Source of the DNA: an uncultured Clostridium sp.
GTDB lineage: Bacteria; Bacillota; Clostridia; Lachnospirales; Lachnospiraceae
Direction: 5' to 3'
Assembly (NCBI GenBank): GCA_947178445.1
Contig: CAMWYJ010000014.1
Location: forward strand, 1-64,000
DNA length: 64,000 bases
A model generated the notes under the pieces. The model was not told where the DNA came from. It made no database searches and saw only the letters and a list, made by a program, of their open reading frames with translations. Below, piece by piece: positions 25,881-33,944 of this stretch (positions are counted from its first letter, which is position 1; every line of letters begins with the position of its first letter). The translations under genes were made by a program, and so were the position numbers.

Positions 25881-26297
25881 TTAAATTGCCTTCCGTATTG
25901 CCGTTGCAAGTTCGGCAAGCTCCGTCTGGTCAGCCTCACCTGGCTGCCATCCAATATTAACAGTATCACCAGTATATCTTGGAATTAAATGCAGATGAAA
26001 ATGAAACACCGTCTGCCCTGCAATCAGTCCGTTATTCTGGACAATATTCATACCTTCACAATTTAATTCCTTCTTAAGCGCCCTCGCCACCGCTGTCGCC
26101 AGCGAAAACAATTTTCCTCCCATCTCTGCATCCATATCAAAAATATCCGTATAATGCTGCTTTGGCACGATCAGGGCATGTCCCTTACTTGCCGGTGCAA
26201 TATCAAAAAATACACGGAAATCATTATCCTCAAAAATGGTGGTAGATGGAATCTCTCCATTTGCTATTTTACAAAATAAACAATCATCCTTCTTCAT
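25881..26297 (-). CDS. HIT family nucleotide hydrolase
   Basis: Histidine-triad proteins hydrolyse nucleoside phosphoramidates and related nucleotides. The 138-residue protein has the N-terminal CLFCKIANGEIPS pattern, a PASKGHALIVPKQH middle and the catalytic triad motif HFHLHLIP (about 100-107). AGGAGGATATAAAAAAT precedes the ATG. It is the first gene of a probable HIT-znuC-znuB operon. Association with metal transport may be incidental. Confidence 0.93.
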   Translation of the reverse strand: MKKDDCLFCKIANGEIPSTTIFEDNDFRVFFDIAPASKGHALIVPKQHYTDIFDMDAEMGGKLFSLATAVARALKKELNCEGMNIVQNNGLIAGQTVFHFHLHLIPRYTGDTVNIGWQPGEADQTELAELATAIRKAI

Positions 26298-26462
26298 ATT
26301 TTTTATATCCTCCTATATCTTCCTAAAATTATGGTTCTTTCTGTGTTGCACAATGACCGCACTATAAACATTCAATATACTAACATTGTACACAACATAT
26401 AAACTATAGTATAGCATTTTTATAAAAAAAAGAAAAGGACACGGAAATGTACAAAAACGAGT

Positions 26463-26651
26463 CTTGATGTAAATATCCATTTTGAATATAAAGATTCTGA
26501 TGCAGGGGATGCTTTTATTATTCAGGCTGCTGATTATTTGGCAAATGCTTTATATAACAAATATGAGTATGGGAACGATATTTACAGCAATCTATTAAAT
26601 TCAAAAATAAATAAAAAACAGCAATTTCCATATAAAAATTTTGGTAAATAG
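26463..26651 (+). pseudogene. C-terminal remnant of a DUF3800-type gene
   Basis: An open plus-strand frame of 62 codons ends at TAG 26649-26651. It contains FEYKDSDAGDAFIIQAADYLANALY, which resembles the conserved C-terminal end of DUF3800 proteins (RNase H-like fold, often near mobile and defence genes). There is no start codon or ribosome binding site, and the upstream part of the gene is missing. A five-codon fragment in another frame just before hints at a frameshift. Family assignment is by motif resemblance only. Confidence 0.5.
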
Positions 26652-26686
26652 TAATTTTTTCTTGCAAAACTGCATATACTATGATA

Positions 26687-26785
26687 GATGATTTATGGGT
26701 ACGTAAACCCATATCAGTGTGTGAATCTTTTAAACATAAGCTGCCTATGTGGTAGCCGCTGATATGGTAGTACCCATTTTATATT
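26687..26785 (+). ncRNA. Candidate structured RNA downstream of the DUF3800 remnant
   Basis: Three nested or adjacent stems are perfect or nearly so: outer ATGGGTAC/GTACCCAT (26695-26702 with 26770-26777), second CCATATCAG/CTGATATGG (26709-26717 with 26759-26767), and an inner hairpin GCTGCC/GGTAGC with a 5-base loop (26740-26756). TATACT at 26675-26680 could be a -10 element, though no good -35 is seen; a T-rich tail follows. Several RNA motifs named after DUF3800 genes are known to lie beside such genes, which makes an RNA plausible. Strand and function are not proven. Confidence 0.5.
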
Positions 26786-26802
26786 TTTTGAAATATATAA
26801 TA

Positions 26803-26859
26803 CAAAAAAGAGAGTAATATTATGGCTGTTACATACCAATAATATTACTCCTCTTTTTG
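26803..26859 (-). terminator. Terminator of the second flagellin operon
   Basis: An 11-bp perfect stem (GAGTAATATTA/TAATATTACTC) is flanked by A-run and T-run, so it can act in both directions. It lies 12 bases beyond the stop codon of the FliS-like gene. Confidence 0.85.
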
Positions 26860-26870
26860 TCACATATTCT

Positions 26871-27338
26871 CTATACCGAGTAATCATGTCCTCCCATACT
26901 GTTTTCAACTAAACCATGTGCTCCATAGGTAAGACCTGCATATATTTTTTCACTTTGTTCCATCATTGGTCCCGCAGTATCTGTATCAGCAATCGCCTTC
27001 AGGCTCTTGTGAAATTTGGCGAGCATTGCCCTGCATCTTCCAAGCTCCTGCGGCTGTCTTTTTATCTTCGACTGAATCAGCAGCTTATTAATAAATACAA
27101 AAACCGAATACATATCCACTGCAACTGCATTTTCCATATTAAGGACATTCATCAATTCCACCTGCGTGCTTTGGGCTTTACTGATATCGTCTTCATATTC
27201 ATCCATATTGCCCTGTTCAAATGCGGTAACCGCCTCGTCAATCCATTGCATTTCCATCTCTAACATAACGATTGTGTACTCCGCAACCCCTGCCTGGGTA
27301 ATCCGCATTTTATAGACATTCATTTCTTCTGCTGTCAT
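26871..27338 (-). CDS. Divergent FliS-like flagellar chaperone
   Basis: The 155-residue helical protein is encoded 23 bp after the larger flagellin. Overall length, a four-helix profile and the ending KIYAGLTYGAHGL recall FliS relatives of Lachnospiraceae. The usual N-terminal TATPAELTLMLY motif is replaced by AGVAEYTIVMLEMEM. It is probably a dedicated chaperone for the neighbouring flagellin, in parallel with fliS at 1779. GGGAGGAATAGCG precedes the ATG. Confidence 0.65.
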   Translation of the reverse strand: MTAEEMNVYKMRITQAGVAEYTIVMLEMEMQWIDEAVTAFEQGNMDEYEDDISKAQSTQVELMNVLNMENAVAVDMYSVFVFINKLLIQSKIKRQPQELGRCRAMLAKFHKSLKAIADTDTAGPMMEQSEKIYAGLTYGAHGLVENSMGGHDYSV

Positions 27339-27361
27339 CGCTATTCCTCCCTGTTATTTTC

Positions 27362-28744
27362 CTATCTCTGGAACAGCTGCAATAATCCCTCCGGTCTGGC
27401 GTTAGACTTCATTAACATCTGCAATGCACTCTGACTTAACACGTTCTGCTGTGTATATTCTGTAATCTCATCCGCCATATCGCTGTCCATAATACGGGAA
27501 ACTGCACTGGTCAGATTCTCATTTGCAGTCTGCAGATTTGTTACGGTATAATCCAAACGGTTCTGAAATGCACCAAGGCCGGAACGGATACTGGAAATCT
27601 TATCCACTGCGGCATCTATGCGGCCAATCGCATCCGTTGCATATCCATTTGTATAGATATTAATTGTCTCAATATCTAACGAATCTGCTGTTGTTTTTCC
27701 AATATTAACATTTAATACCTGACCCTCATTATTACCAATCTGGAATACCATCGGACCCGCTGACAGCACTGTTACATTCACGTCCCCTGCAGAAGCCTCA
27801 GGATCGATATCATATACCATCTTAAACCCGTTCTTATCTGTAACTGTCACACGGTTTCCTTCTGTATCAATTGTAGCAGTATCCTCAAACCCAATTCTCT
27901 CATCGCCATCTTTCGTAAAATCTGCTTTGGCATTTTCTCCGTATTCCGTTTTCCCATCTGCACCAAGCAATTCTGCCAGCTTCTCGTTGTCTGCCTTTAC
28001 GGTAATCGACTGCTTCCTCCCATATTGCTGGGTTGTAAGCGTTCCTGCCATATCGTAATCAATACCAATCTTAGCCGATGCATCACGAATTGCAGCATTA
28101 ATCTCTTTCCCTGTCATTCCTTCATAAATCTCTATGCTAAAGCCATTTATGGACAAGGTGCCCTCCTGCGCCTTTGTAATAGTAGCATTATCTGCCAATG
28201 CAGTAATTGTTTTCACTGCCTGGGCTCCTGTTCCATTAATGGAGATTCCATACACACCAGCTTCGATATCGCCGCCAATCTCCACAATCTTCAAATCATC
28301 ATTGTCTGTATATCCCTTCTTATTCAGTTCTCCATTTAAAAGGCTTCGTCCATTAAAATCGGTTGTATCGGAAATACGGTCAAGCTCATCCTTTAACTGC
28401 TCTATCTCATCCTGCATTGCACCCCGGTCTGTCTCATCATAGGTATCGTTTGCAGCCTGTACTGCAAGCTCTCTCATTCTCGCCAAAATAGAATGAATCT
28501 CGTTTAATGCACCCTCTGCGGTTTGAATCAGGGAAATACCATCATTTGCATTCAGCTCCGCTCTGTCAAGACCTCTGATCTGTGTCTGCATTGTCCGGGA
28601 AATCGCCTTGCCTGCCGGATCATCTGAAGACTTGTTAATCTTATATCCGGAAGATAAACGTTGCATTGATTTTGTCAGGTTATTATTAATTGCATTCAGA
28701 TTATTCTTTGCCGCATAGGCTAATGTGTTGTGATTTAATCTCAT
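27362..28744 (-). CDS. fliC: Flagellin (long type)
   Basis: This is a second filament subunit of 460 residues. It has conserved D0/D1 ends (MRLNHNTLAYAAKNNLNAIN; SSGYKINKSSDDPAGKAIS; C-terminal SALQMLMKSNARPEGLLQLF region) and a roughly 190-residue variable insert. Its TLR5-contact motif is intact (RMRELAVQAAN), unlike the short flagellin at 234. The ATG at 28744 follows TAGGAGTGACGATT; a start 33 codons upstream adds non-flagellin sequence. It is grouped with a giant FliK-like gene upstream and a FliS-like gene downstream. Confidence 0.93.
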   Translation of the reverse strand: MRLNHNTLAYAAKNNLNAINNNLTKSMQRLSSGYKINKSSDDPAGKAISRTMQTQIRGLDRAELNANDGISLIQTAEGALNEIHSILARMRELAVQAANDTYDETDRGAMQDEIEQLKDELDRISDTTDFNGRSLLNGELNKKGYTDNDDLKIVEIGGDIEAGVYGISINGTGAQAVKTITALADNATITKAQEGTLSINGFSIEIYEGMTGKEINAAIRDASAKIGIDYDMAGTLTTQQYGRKQSITVKADNEKLAELLGADGKTEYGENAKADFTKDGDERIGFEDTATIDTEGNRVTVTDKNGFKMVYDIDPEASAGDVNVTVLSAGPMVFQIGNNEGQVLNVNIGKTTADSLDIETINIYTNGYATDAIGRIDAAVDKISSIRSGLGAFQNRLDYTVTNLQTANENLTSAVSRIMDSDMADEITEYTQQNVLSQSALQMLMKSNARPEGLLQLFQR

Positions 28745-28857
28745 AATCGTCACTCCTACTCTTACTGCCTCTTTTTTGCGAAATCCTTTTCCGATGAGGT
28801 CATATATGTTTTTGTGACGGAATTCCTTTTCCTTACTCCACAATTATTTACTCTAAT

Positions 28858-31800
28858 CTAGTTATCGGCTGCAACCCCTGTCAACTTAATAGCTGTCAGC
28901 AGTTGTTTTGCAACTTTGTAAAGCTTCGCAGTCGGCATTTCTTCCTCTGACCTGCTTCCATAAAGCATCGGTTTTGTTCCGTCCAGACGCAGATCTTTCA
29001 CCTCAATTCCTGCCTTTGCAAAAACCGAACGAATGGTCAGTTCATTCATTTCCAATGCGGTCTGTCCATCCTCTTCCTCCATTGTAATATATCCTTCCAC
29101 CTGGTTCCCCTCTGCCCTTATAAATGCTTCAAGCTGCCCATATTTTTGCGTCTGCATGGTTGCTGAAATCTCACCCGCTTTACTGCCATCATGTACCACT
29201 GACACCTTCATAATACTTACACTGCCTTCCACTACAAGCGGAATACGGAATGTATCCTGCTCCACTGCCCGCATGGCAATCGGCATACCTGCGTTCAAAT
29301 ACTTAAGCGCCTGAATATCCATAGCAGTTATGGTGCCATCCATTTCCTTGTCATGCACCGCTTCGGAAAGCGATGACCGGAGATTTTCCATACCGTAAAC
29401 CACATCTGCTTTACTTTCCATATTATCAAGTATGCTTTCTTCTTGTTCCGTAATCTGCTCTCTGCGCTCTTTGGACAGATTCTTTTTAATTTCCCTCGCC
29501 ATACCATAAATGCCATCTTCACCAAACATTACCTGATGTGCAGCAATCATGTTTGTAATGGTCTTCGGCAGGTCATTTGCATCTAACATAGTCGCCACTT
29601 CTTCCTCATAGGAAAGTGCCTCCTTAAGCGTATTGCTGATATCCTCTAAAAGCTCTGTCTCACCCATTCCATTATCTCCAGCCTTTATCAGATTATTAAG
29701 CTCCTCAAAAGACATATCCTGATAATCGAGAGTCTCTAAACTCTTCAACGTCTCTGGTTTTATATGCCGCAAAATGCTGCCTGTGAGTGTCTGATTATAG
29801 GCTGTATTAATTTGATTGAGAATTCCATTTGCCGAAGTCTCCACATTCACACGCTCGCCAAAATTGTCATCGATACCTACATTAATGCCTCTTGCCTTTC
29901 TGCTTTTATCCGCCGCAAACAGGTTGTTGAGTGTTACCTCCTGTCCGTTTCGCACGACGGCACCAATATCCTTGCCATGGGATTTTTCCACCTTGTCAAG
30001 CAAACGGTAAATTCCTATAAAGCTGGTTCTTTCCTCCTCCGTAATGGTATTATTTCGATCCATCTGGAAAAGAAACTCCGAAAATTTTTGTTCATCTGTA
30101 ATGCCACGGATTTCCCGCTGCTGCATAATTTCTTCATTTAATCCGTCCACTGTCATGTTGAGCGGATTCTTTTTCTCCCGGATTAGATTCAAAACAATCT
30201 GCGGTGTCAGTGTTTCAAACATCTGCTGTACCTTCGCATCTGCTTCTTTCACACTGACAATATTGGTCTTTGTAAGCTCCATCTGATTAAATGCTAAAAT
30301 GCGGACTGCCCGCTGGTTTTGCATATTTCGGTCTAACTCTAAATCCTCTAAAATTGCATCCACATTCTGAAATGCCTCTGTTATGGAATCACCCATATCC
30401 TGCCGGGGTTTTGTCATCATCGTCTCATAGGCATTACCTGCAAGCATCACTTTCGTCCGGCTTGCAGAAATATGCAGTTCACCAACCGTAATTGCTGGCC
30501 GCTTTACCATTTCCCCAAGCGCATATGCCGGTAAATTCTTCAGATCATCGGTTTCCTTCAGTGTCTCCTTTAACAAATCTACATCTTCAGGAATATCATG
30601 TAAATCATGGCTGGATACGACCTTGTCATAGTAGTTATTCTCCTCCTGACGCAGGGAATCCACTATATTAGAAAGCGGCTTTGCATCGATGTTAAAATCC
30701 ATTCTTACCAGACGCACTGCTGCTTCTAAAGTCATAGAAAGACGGATCTCCTCCATCTGCCTTCTGGCAGCAATCGCAGCAGGATTCATGGAAAGGGGTG
30801 ATCCACTTTGTCCTGTCATAACACTTTTTTCCGTAGCACCACTAAGAGAAAGACTGGCACCCTCCACACCGGTATTCACCGGATTTTGAAGCTTACGCAC
30901 ATCAATACTTCTTAGTGCATGATTATAAAGATATGCAATCGTAAGTGGTTTTCCCTGTGCGACTGCACTATCCACTGTCTGATCTGAAATACCCTGCACC
31001 TTCTCCATCAGCTGCTGTGCTCTTTCATGTACTGTACTTCCGCTGATTCGGGCCTGTTCCGGTGGATTGCCTCCGGCAACCTGTTCCGCAATATTTTCTC
31101 TTGCCTGTGCCTCTGAAAAACCACGCTGATTCAATGCATGCACAGACATATATAATCTTAAAGAATCCACCGTAATCGGAAGCTCATGTGTCAACATAAA
31201 CTTTGCACCGTTAAGACTCTGGTCATTTACTGTGATACCGGCCGCTTCAATAATTCCCGTAACTTGCGGATAAATATCATTCCATACCTGCTCATTAAAT
31301 GGTACTATCTGGGATGGACTCGACTCATTGACACTGTTTTTTGCAGTATAAATATTTTCTATCGTCAAATCCATTCCGTTTTTAATCATATAGATCATCT
31401 TCTCTTCTTTTATATCAACAGGAGCATTTTTCTTGTTCTGTTTATCGGAACCCTTTTGCCCATTGGCACCGTCTGTTTTTGTATCCTTTCTTGCAGCATC
31501 ACTCCCGTTCGCTGCCTCTGCGTGTCCGTTTGCACCATTTGGTTCCACACCGTAACCGGTCATGCCCTTCCGGGTCTTTGCTGTAGTTGGCTTTACCGGT
31601 CGTGTCACCACGTATCCCTCACTGTTCAGATTACTGGTCATAACCGGTGCTTCCTCCTCTGCCGGCTCCTGTGTCCCCACAAGCTCTTCAGGTCCCTGCG
31701 TATCCGGTGCAATGTTCTCTTTTAAATCAGAAAGAGTGGATTCTACAATATTGCTTAACACCTCATTTATCTCATCCTGATGCTCATTGGAACGGATTGT

Positions 31801-32412
31801 GATTACCATACCCAGCAAATCAGAAAGTGTAGCATTTGTCACATCAATCTGCATCATACGAAGCTTTGCGATCTCCTCCGGAGAAATATTCCGAAGAATC
31901 TCCTTCTGATTCTCCTTCGCTTCCTTTTCATCTAACGCACCATCCAGATTCTCCTTGATCATATCTGAAACCTGCTCTGTGTTCTGCATGATCTGCGCCA
32001 CTGTTGCTGCATCCAATTCCTCTGTACTTACATCCATTCCAAGCAAAGCATCTGTCTGACCTGCACTGCCTGCAAGCTCCGCACTCTCTGCTCCCATACT
32101 TCCTACACCCACAATCTTAAGAGACACCTGGTTCTTATCTGCCTGCTGGATCTTCATATAAATGGTGTCTCCAACCTTTGCACTGTCTAACTCTTTTGAT
32201 GCTCTTGTCTTTAACTGGATGCCATTAATATCAAGAATCGGTTCCTTACCATTTTTTACCAGCTTACATGCCAGTAAATCACCTACGCTATTCTGGCTCA
32301 GAATACTGCTGCCTGTATGACTGCTCTTCCCAACCATTCCATTGTTTCCTACTATTCCTGTATTACCAAACATTGCATCGCTCTGATTATTACCGCCTAC
32401 CTGATAATTCAT
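28858..32412 (-). CDS. Very large FliK-like flagellar protein (DUF6240 type)
   Basis: This is a 1184-residue cytoplasmic-type protein without signal peptide or membrane segments. It has a Gly/Asn-rich N-terminus, a disordered linker near 270-330 (rich in Gly, Asn, Lys) and long helical regions. A C-terminal beta-rich domain (about 1050-1170) includes KVSVVHDGSKAGEISATMQT and GQLEAFIRAEGNQVEGYI. That last part resembles the C-terminal domain of hook-length regulators (FliK), and the gene is next to flagellin, so a role in export switching is plausible. It is more than twice normal FliK length. I believe relatives are labelled DUF6240, but this is from memory. Confidence 0.6.
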   Translation of the reverse strand: MNYQVGGNNQSDAMFGNTGIVGNNGMVGKSSHTGSSILSQNSVGDLLACKLVKNGKEPILDINGIQLKTRASKELDSAKVGDTIYMKIQQADKNQVSLKIVGVGSMGAESAELAGSAGQTDALLGMDVSTEELDAATVAQIMQNTEQVSDMIKENLDGALDEKEAKENQKEILRNISPEEIAKLRMMQIDVTNATLSDLLGMVITIRSNEHQDEINEVLSNIVESTLSDLKENIAPDTQGPEELVGTQEPAEEEAPVMTSNLNSEGYVVTRPVKPTTAKTRKGMTGYGVEPNGANGHAEAANGSDAARKDTKTDGANGQKGSDKQNKKNAPVDIKEEKMIYMIKNGMDLTIENIYTAKNSVNESSPSQIVPFNEQVWNDIYPQVTGIIEAAGITVNDQSLNGAKFMLTHELPITVDSLRLYMSVHALNQRGFSEAQARENIAEQVAGGNPPEQARISGSTVHERAQQLMEKVQGISDQTVDSAVAQGKPLTIAYLYNHALRSIDVRKLQNPVNTGVEGASLSLSGATEKSVMTGQSGSPLSMNPAAIAARRQMEEIRLSMTLEAAVRLVRMDFNIDAKPLSNIVDSLRQEENNYYDKVVSSHDLHDIPEDVDLLKETLKETDDLKNLPAYALGEMVKRPAITVGELHISASRTKVMLAGNAYETMMTKPRQDMGDSITEAFQNVDAILEDLELDRNMQNQRAVRILAFNQMELTKTNIVSVKEADAKVQQMFETLTPQIVLNLIREKKNPLNMTVDGLNEEIMQQREIRGITDEQKFSEFLFQMDRNNTITEEERTSFIGIYRLLDKVEKSHGKDIGAVVRNGQEVTLNNLFAADKSRKARGINVGIDDNFGERVNVETSANGILNQINTAYNQTLTGSILRHIKPETLKSLETLDYQDMSFEELNNLIKAGDNGMGETELLEDISNTLKEALSYEEEVATMLDANDLPKTITNMIAAHQVMFGEDGIYGMAREIKKNLSKERREQITEQEESILDNMESKADVVYGMENLRSSLSEAVHDKEMDGTITAMDIQALKYLNAGMPIAMRAVEQDTFRIPLVVEGSVSIMKVSVVHDGSKAGEISATMQTQKYGQLEAFIRAEGNQVEGYITMEEEDGQTALEMNELTIRSVFAKAGIEVKDLRLDGTKPMLYGSRSEEEMPTAKLYKVAKQLLTAIKLTGVAADN

Positions 32413-32483
32413 GGTGCCACCTCACTTTTTTGTAATAATATGCATTTGCGAAACTCGCTATTTTTAATATAAACCTATGTAAT

Positions 32484-32509
32484 ATGTCGGAAAATACAAA
32501 CAATTTCTA
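32484..32509 (-). promoter_or_regulatory. Weak sigma-28-like promoter of the second flagellar block
   Basis: Minus strand: TAGA, 15-bp spacer, CCGACAT, about 75 bp before the large FliK-like gene. Each element has one mismatch to the pattern seen at the other flagellar promoters, so confidence is low. Confidence 0.3.
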
Positions 32510-32527
32510 AAGACTTTCAGAAAATGA

Positions 32528-32576
32528 AAAAGAATTACCACATAGAACCTATTCATTGTCCTACGTAATAATTCTT
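32528..32576 (-). terminator. Terminator after the 185-residue membrane protein gene
   Basis: Minus strand: AAGAATTA ... TAATTCTT with a long imperfect internal stem (TACGTAGGA/TTCTATGTGG region) followed by TTTTTC. It lies about 30 bases past the stop codon. Confidence 0.6.
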
Positions 32577-32608
32577 TTCTTCATCTATCCTAGATATCAA
32601 CACCGGCT

Positions 32609-33166
32609 TTACTGCGTAATCTTCTTTGCCTTTTCCTTTTCAGCCTTCTTTTTTGCTTTATCAGCCTTTTCAGCAGCTTTTAACTTCTCTTCCTGTTCAT
32701 ACTCTGCCTGTAACTTTCTCTGCTTTGCACGAAGCTTCGCACCAAAGCTCTTCTTCTTTGGCTCCTCCTGTGTATTTTTCTTCTTTCCACGGATGCTCTT
32801 TACCTCGGTGATATAGATTCCACTCACCATTGCCTTAATCTCACCCTTTGTTGGCAGATCATCGAAAATACCATCATCACAGATTAAATTCACAATTTGT
32901 GGACCAACCTTTGCTTTGACAATCGGGAGTTTTGCATTCATCATACGCTTCGGCGTCTGCTCAACAACTGACTTTGGCATACCTGCATCCTTAAACTTCA
33001 TAATCTTCTTATCAATAACAAGCATAGAAACCTGCTGCGCTGCAGCTGCAATCTGCTCTTTTTGCGCAATCTGCTTCTTCTGCATTTTGCTGCCAACAAC
33101 ATAAAGAATTGCTAAAACACCGATAATCACGGCAATAATAATGAGTGAAATTACAATTGGGCTCAT
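32609..33166 (-). CDS. Single-pass membrane protein of unknown function
   Basis: The 185-residue protein has one N-terminal transmembrane helix (IVISLIIIAVIIGVLAILYVV, residues about 4-24). A conserved-looking globular middle (about 45-120, containing MLVIDKKIMKFKDAGMP and GIFDDLPTKGEIKAMVSGIYITEVKSI) follows. It ends in a strongly basic Lys/Ala/Glu-rich tail likely to be a charged helix. I do not recognise a characterised family. Its start overlaps the plsC stop by 4 bp (ATGA), implying translational coupling with the acyltransferase. Confidence 0.65.
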   Translation of the reverse strand: MSPIVISLIIIAVIIGVLAILYVVGSKMQKKQIAQKEQIAAAAQQVSMLVIDKKIMKFKDAGMPKSVVEQTPKRMMNAKLPIVKAKVGPQIVNLICDDGIFDDLPTKGEIKAMVSGIYITEVKSIRGKKKNTQEEPKKKSFGAKLRAKQRKLQAEYEQEEKLKAAEKADKAKKKAEKEKAKKITQ

Positions 33167-33885
33167 ATTTTTTCCTCCTTCATTGTCTGTGCAATAATAT
33201 TCTGCACATAGGCACCTGCCTTCTTTTTATCTTCTTTCGACAACTTACTTAGATAAACCGGCTCACCGTAAATAACCTTTACATGACCTTTCCGAATATC
33301 AAATCCCGGTCTTGCCTCAAGCAGCTGGTCTGTATCAATTAATGTTACCGGAATCACCGAACAGCCCGCCTTTTCCGCTATCTTGAGACTTCCCACCTTA
33401 AACGGAAGCATTTCTTCCTTCTGGTTTCTTGTACCCTCCGGGCAGATTACCATAGAGTGACCATTCTGAATCAATGCAGCACCATCCTTGATCATTTGCA
33501 CTCCGGACCGAAGATCCTCACGATCTAAAAACAGGCAGCATATATTTTTCATCCACCAATTTAGCAGCGGAAACTTCTCCATTTCCTTCTTTGCCACAAA
33601 GCCCGGCCGCTTCGTACTGGTAGTGTGTATCACTAAAACATCAAAATAGCTTCTGTGGTTGGACACAAACAGTACCGGCTCATCCGGAATATTCTCAATC
33701 CCTTTCACCTCTATCTTCGCCTGCGTCTGGAAAAGCTCCCAGCGAAATGCCCAATATACAATGGCATTGCCAATCTTATAACGCAGTTCCATATTAAACC
33801 TGCCAATTATGACAAGAATCAGATGAACTGGTATCATCACCACAAGAAACAGGAATAAAAATCCCAACACTAATACACTTCGCAT
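33163..33885 (-). CDS. plsC: 1-acyl-sn-glycerol-3-phosphate acyltransferase (PlsC)
   Basis: PlsC adds the second fatty acyl chain to lysophosphatidic acid at the inner membrane. The 240-residue protein has an N-terminal hydrophobic helix (LVLGFLFLFLVVMIPVHLIL), the catalytic HX4D motif NHRSYFD (His77, Asp82), and the PEGTRNQ substrate motif near residue 150. The ATG at 33885 follows AGGAGGAACCAG. An upstream in-frame GTG ten codons earlier is less likely. It is co-transcribed with the downstream membrane protein. Confidence 0.9.
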   Translation of the reverse strand: MRSVLVLGFLFLFLVVMIPVHLILVIIGRFNMELRYKIGNAIVYWAFRWELFQTQAKIEVKGIENIPDEPVLFVSNHRSYFDVLVIHTTSTKRPGFVAKKEMEKFPLLNWWMKNICCLFLDREDLRSGVQMIKDGAALIQNGHSMVICPEGTRNQKEEMLPFKVGSLKIAEKAGCSVIPVTLIDTDQLLEARPGFDIRKGHVKVIYGEPVYLSKLSKEDKKKAGAYVQNIIAQTMKEEKI

Positions 33886-33944
33886 CTGGTTCCTCCTGCT
33901 TTTCGTCGAATCCACAAGGCTTTTACTGGATTCTCCATAAATTT

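Noticed and set aside
26687..26785. CRISPR repeat
   Set aside because: The hairpin resembles a repeat unit but it occurs once; no spacer array or cas genes are in the window.
26714..26908. 64-codon minus-strand frame
   Set aside because: Covers the terminator and the structured RNA candidate and overlaps the FliS-like gene end; not protein-like.
31186..31725. 179-codon plus-strand frame
   Set aside because: Antisense to the FliK-like gene, with low-complexity composition and no start signals.
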